In this document: piece by piece, positions 61,281-64,000 of the stretch
How positions within the stretch are numbered: the stretch's first letter is position 1
Layout of the letters: each line of letters opens with the position of its first letter
Assembly (NCBI RefSeq): GCF_017591435.1
Contig: NC_059296.1
Location: 2,317,501-2,381,500, forward strand
DNA length: 64,000 nucleotides
Reading direction: 5' to 3'
Source: Portunus trituberculatus
Taxonomy: Eukaryota; Arthropoda; Malacostraca; Decapoda; Portunidae
Position numbers and translations under genes: made by a program
Notes under the pieces: model-generated
Database searches by the model: none
Told to the model about the DNA's origin: nothing
What the model saw: only the letters and a program-made list of their open reading frames with translations

Positions 61281-61617
61281 GATTGACTGCTACCTCCCTT
61301 GAAAGTGCCAGGCAAGGCTGCTGCACCACCCCTCCGACATCCACACTGTGACTCCACCCACACGCACATTCACCACACTACATAACCGTCAAGCACCTAC
61401 ATAGTCCCCCACAAACAAGAGTAGACGTAGATTACAACTTCTCTTCTCTATCCTCTAAAATTCCATTTGGTTTTTCAATACGACATGGTGCCTTTCCTTT
61501 TCCGGCCGGCTTCGGCTGGTGGGTGGGGAGGAGCCTTCTGCTTTCCTGTCCTGTCTCTCACACTGTGTAGTTAGTATAGAATAGTTAATCAAGCAGCCTA
61601 GTAAGGACCCCAGGGTC

Positions 61618-61756
61618 TGTTGTTGTTGTTGTTGTTGTTGTTCCTCCTCCTCCTCCTCCTCCTCCTCCTCCTCCTCCTCCTCCTCCTCTTCTTTTCCTCC
61701 TCCTCCTCTTCTTTTCCTCCTCCTCCTCCTTTTCCTCCTCCTCCTCCTCCTCCTAT
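61618..61756. repeat. (TGT)n followed by (CCT)n
   Basis: Trinucleotide repeats with interspersed CTTTT words. A GC-rich CCGGCCGGCTTCGGCTGG lies just before, at 61502. Confidence 0.9.
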
Positions 61757-63630
61757 TGTACCATACTAGAGGAATCTTCTTATGTACTTCATGTTGGTTT
61801 CCTTCTGCAAGTAATGATTTTTACAAAATACTAATGATTTTTATGAAGTACTGTGGTTTCAATAATTAGCATGTAATTTGTGACAATTTAACTTCAACAT
61901 AACATTTCTGTAAGAATGAGAATCATCTGAGATCCCAAATTCTTGATTCAGTCTTCATCACCTTTAACCACAGTAGAGAATGCTTTCAGGTAGAAAAGAA
62001 ACATGAAACATTTCAACTTCTTCAATTGATAGGAAGCTAGGGTCTCTCAGAACTATGTAAAAGGACAGCTATGGGAATGGTAGCATGTTGAAAGTTTAAG
62101 TAGGTGAGGATGAGGAGTAGTAGTATTCCAATTCTTGGTAGGGTAGTGGACCACCTAGGTTGTAAGTCTACAAGAGAAAGTCATGTCTCACATACACAAA
62201 CCACTGAGAGAAGTGTGTATGCCAAATAGATTTGTAATTTGTGTTATTTCCTGAGGATTGACCAGGCATTCCAGAACATTATGATCAGGGGAACTATTGT
62301 AGGAAATAAGACCGCAGCATGGAGAGAGGGCCATACCTTTACCAGAATCTCCATGATTACAGCAGTGTTGGTATGGCTGGACCCCATCCCAGAGGAGAGT
62401 AAGAGACTAGAAAGGATCCTGCCTTGCACTTGCTACAGGTGTCTCTGACAAAGTGTGTGCTGCCAGATGCCCCAAAATACTGCAAGAAAAGAAGAAAAAT
62501 AAACAAATGCCTCATCAGGAAACTGATATGTATAGAGGAGAAAAGTAAGGAAATGGAAAAAATATTCAAGAAAGAAATTTAACAAATCCTCTTCTGTCTT
62601 GTACTCTTGGTTTTTATAGAGAAAAGGAAGTCCTGTGTGATGCAGTAATGTCAGTTTCTCATTAAGGTTAGGTTCACCTCTATCAACGAATTGAGTGTCA
62701 TGATTGAAGTGTAACAGTAAATGAGTGAAGTGGAAATATAATCAAATAGTTTTCAGAAAGCAATAATGGAGAGCGCAGAGAAGGTAACTATATGATAAGA
62801 CAAGTGTGAGGCAGAGTGAGAAAGGAAAGTGAAGAGTGGTGTGAAGAAGTTAAGGTAGTTGTATAGGAAAAGGTATAATTAGAAAAGATAGAATGCCATA
62901 TGAAGAGTAAAAGAAAAGCAAAATGAGCTGTGTGCTACTAAAAGATGACGAGGAAGTGTGTTCATGAGAAAAAGAAAATATTCTGGAAAGAGGTGGAGTT
63001 GGGAAAGGACCACCTGCCAACAAGGAATGGGTGAAAGTAGAGGATGATATGATGTTGGTTAAGCAGAATGAGATGGGTAGGATGTGGGGAGCATTCTTAA
63101 AAAAACTAAACAATATAGGAGAAAAGAAAGCCTGAGATTTAGGAGAGATACTCAAATTAAGGTTGAGATAGGTTAGTGTCTATGGCTGTGGATCGCTTAC
63201 CAGCAAAATGCCCAAAACATTGTATGGTGCCGCTCTGTCCAATTACCTTTAGTATAGTAATTATTATTACGTAGAATGTTGGCCATGATTGCTCTTAACA
63301 CCATTGTTTATTTCTCCTTTCTCCACATTACTATTGGCATTTCACATCAGATTGTTATACATTCTCAACAAACACACATGCACATATATGTAAACACCAT
63401 GCCACAGCCACCCAATTTGAATGGCCATGCTTACAATATGAAAAAAAAATAAATAAATAAAAATTAAAGTAACATTTTCTTTCCATTTCTTCAAGTCCTT
63501 ATTGTTCCTGTAATTTTGTAATCAGCATGTTATATTTCATTACTATATAACAGGTAACAATACAAAAAATTTCATTACGTACTATATAACAGGTAACAAT
63601 ACAAAAAATTATTCATAAGTGTTTTAAATA
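61757..63630. other. Intergenic region without a recognisable gene
   Basis: Around 62760-63130 a purine-rich segment resembles the lysine/glutamate-rich parts between endonuclease and reverse transcriptase of LINEs, but without a diagnostic motif. A 29-bp block (ACTATATAACAGGTAACAAT and on) is duplicated at 63543 and 63580. Confidence 0.35.
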
Positions 63631-63639
63631 TGTTCACCC

Positions 63640-63792
63640 AGGAAAACATGCAAGAAATTCCAGATAGTGAACAGATTCTTATAGCAGAAGAGAGTGAGAA
63701 GCTGACAGATAATCACATACTAAGGAGATGGTAGAACAGGAGATACTACAGATCAACTAAAAAAATTCAAGTCACCAGGACCTGATGAAATA
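63640..63792 (+). mobile_element. LINE fragment at the start of the reverse transcriptase
   Basis: Ends with a frame giving LKKFKSPGPDEI, the KxxGPDxI motif that opens LINE reverse transcriptases, and is cut off by the transposon end at 63793. Confidence 0.5.
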
Positions 63793-63953
63793 CAGTGGAT
63801 CCTCAGACTTGGAACACAATTCATTCCAGAAGGCTGTTCCATGTCTGAATTGTTCCAAGTCCAAAATTGTTTTCTCCATAGGAAACAATGTAAAAAATTT
63901 TAATCTGTTCCAAGACCCAAAATTTTATCAAGTAATAAGAGTGACTCCAAACA

Positions 63954-64000
<47 letters not shown>
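63793..64000. mobile_element. DNA transposon terminus, runs off the window
   Basis: Begins CAGTGGATCCTCAGACTTGG directly after TA, resembling the CAGTGG termini at 41393 and 43559 and other pogo/mariner-type ends. Ends in (AT)n from 63957 to the window edge. Confidence 0.5.

Noticed and set aside
61067..61369. A 100-residue Glu/Arg-rich reading frame on the minus strand
   Set aside because: It is a pure product of the (CCT/TTC)n repeat, without splice context or conserved motif.

Overview
This is a eukaryotic, transposon-rich window, most probably from a decapod crustacean and perhaps a crab. The reasons are spliced genes with GT/AG introns of invertebrate type, CR1-like LINE families, tRNA-derived SINEs, and very abundant (AC)n, (TC)n and (AT)n microsatellites. 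The organism call is inference. There is no bacterial operon, CRISPR array or rRNA gene.

Four genes can be reconstructed, all on the + strand. (1) An arylsulfatase B-type lysosomal sulfatase (12179-20776, ten coding positions, 574 residues, all expected catalytic residues). It carries two adjacent, homologous 227-bp versions of coding exon 3, which look like mutually exclusive exons. (2) An SLC35D3-like nucleotide-sugar transporter (41060-45618), whose N-terminal exon was not found. (3) A 306-residue protein with a C-terminal DUF3253-type winged-helix-like domain, a family I know mainly from bacteria (50382-52189). (4) Tubulin-folding cofactor E, TBCE (53260-59777, eleven coding exons, 525 residues; CAP-Gly, leucine-rich repeats, ubiquitin-like domain). 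The last two are head-to-tail and about 1 kb apart. The four genes show no common pathway.

Repeat layout. 1-3240: a decayed LINE split by a hAT transposon with a perfect 8-bp target duplication; inside the hAT lies a second LINE fragment. 3240-11620: repeat islands, a palindromic foldback element bounded by microsatellites, a nearly complete CR1-like LINE on the minus strand, and SINEs. 14366-15660: a different CR1-like LINE in a sulfatase intron. 21350-26560: a broken Ty3/gypsy-like LTR element with two LTR-like arms in inverted orientation. 26700-30912: SINEs, an inverted repeat around a SINE, and long (AT)n. 32797-33392: a Tigger/pogo piece. 33581-40000: three LINE copies in a row, each bounded by (AC)n. 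41393-43559: two inverted copies of a 0.96-kb TA-flanked DNA element inside a transporter intron. 46484-48230: Harbinger-like remnants. 60000-64000: mostly noncoding with foldback and CCT-rich repeats.

The observations most worth a second look are the frame-enforced alternative sulfatase exons, the intron-containing DUF3253 gene, and the evidence that one LINE family inserts into (AC)n and shares its 3' tail with a tRNA-Val-like SINE. All exon boundaries were read by eye from splice sites and reading frame; there is no transcript support.
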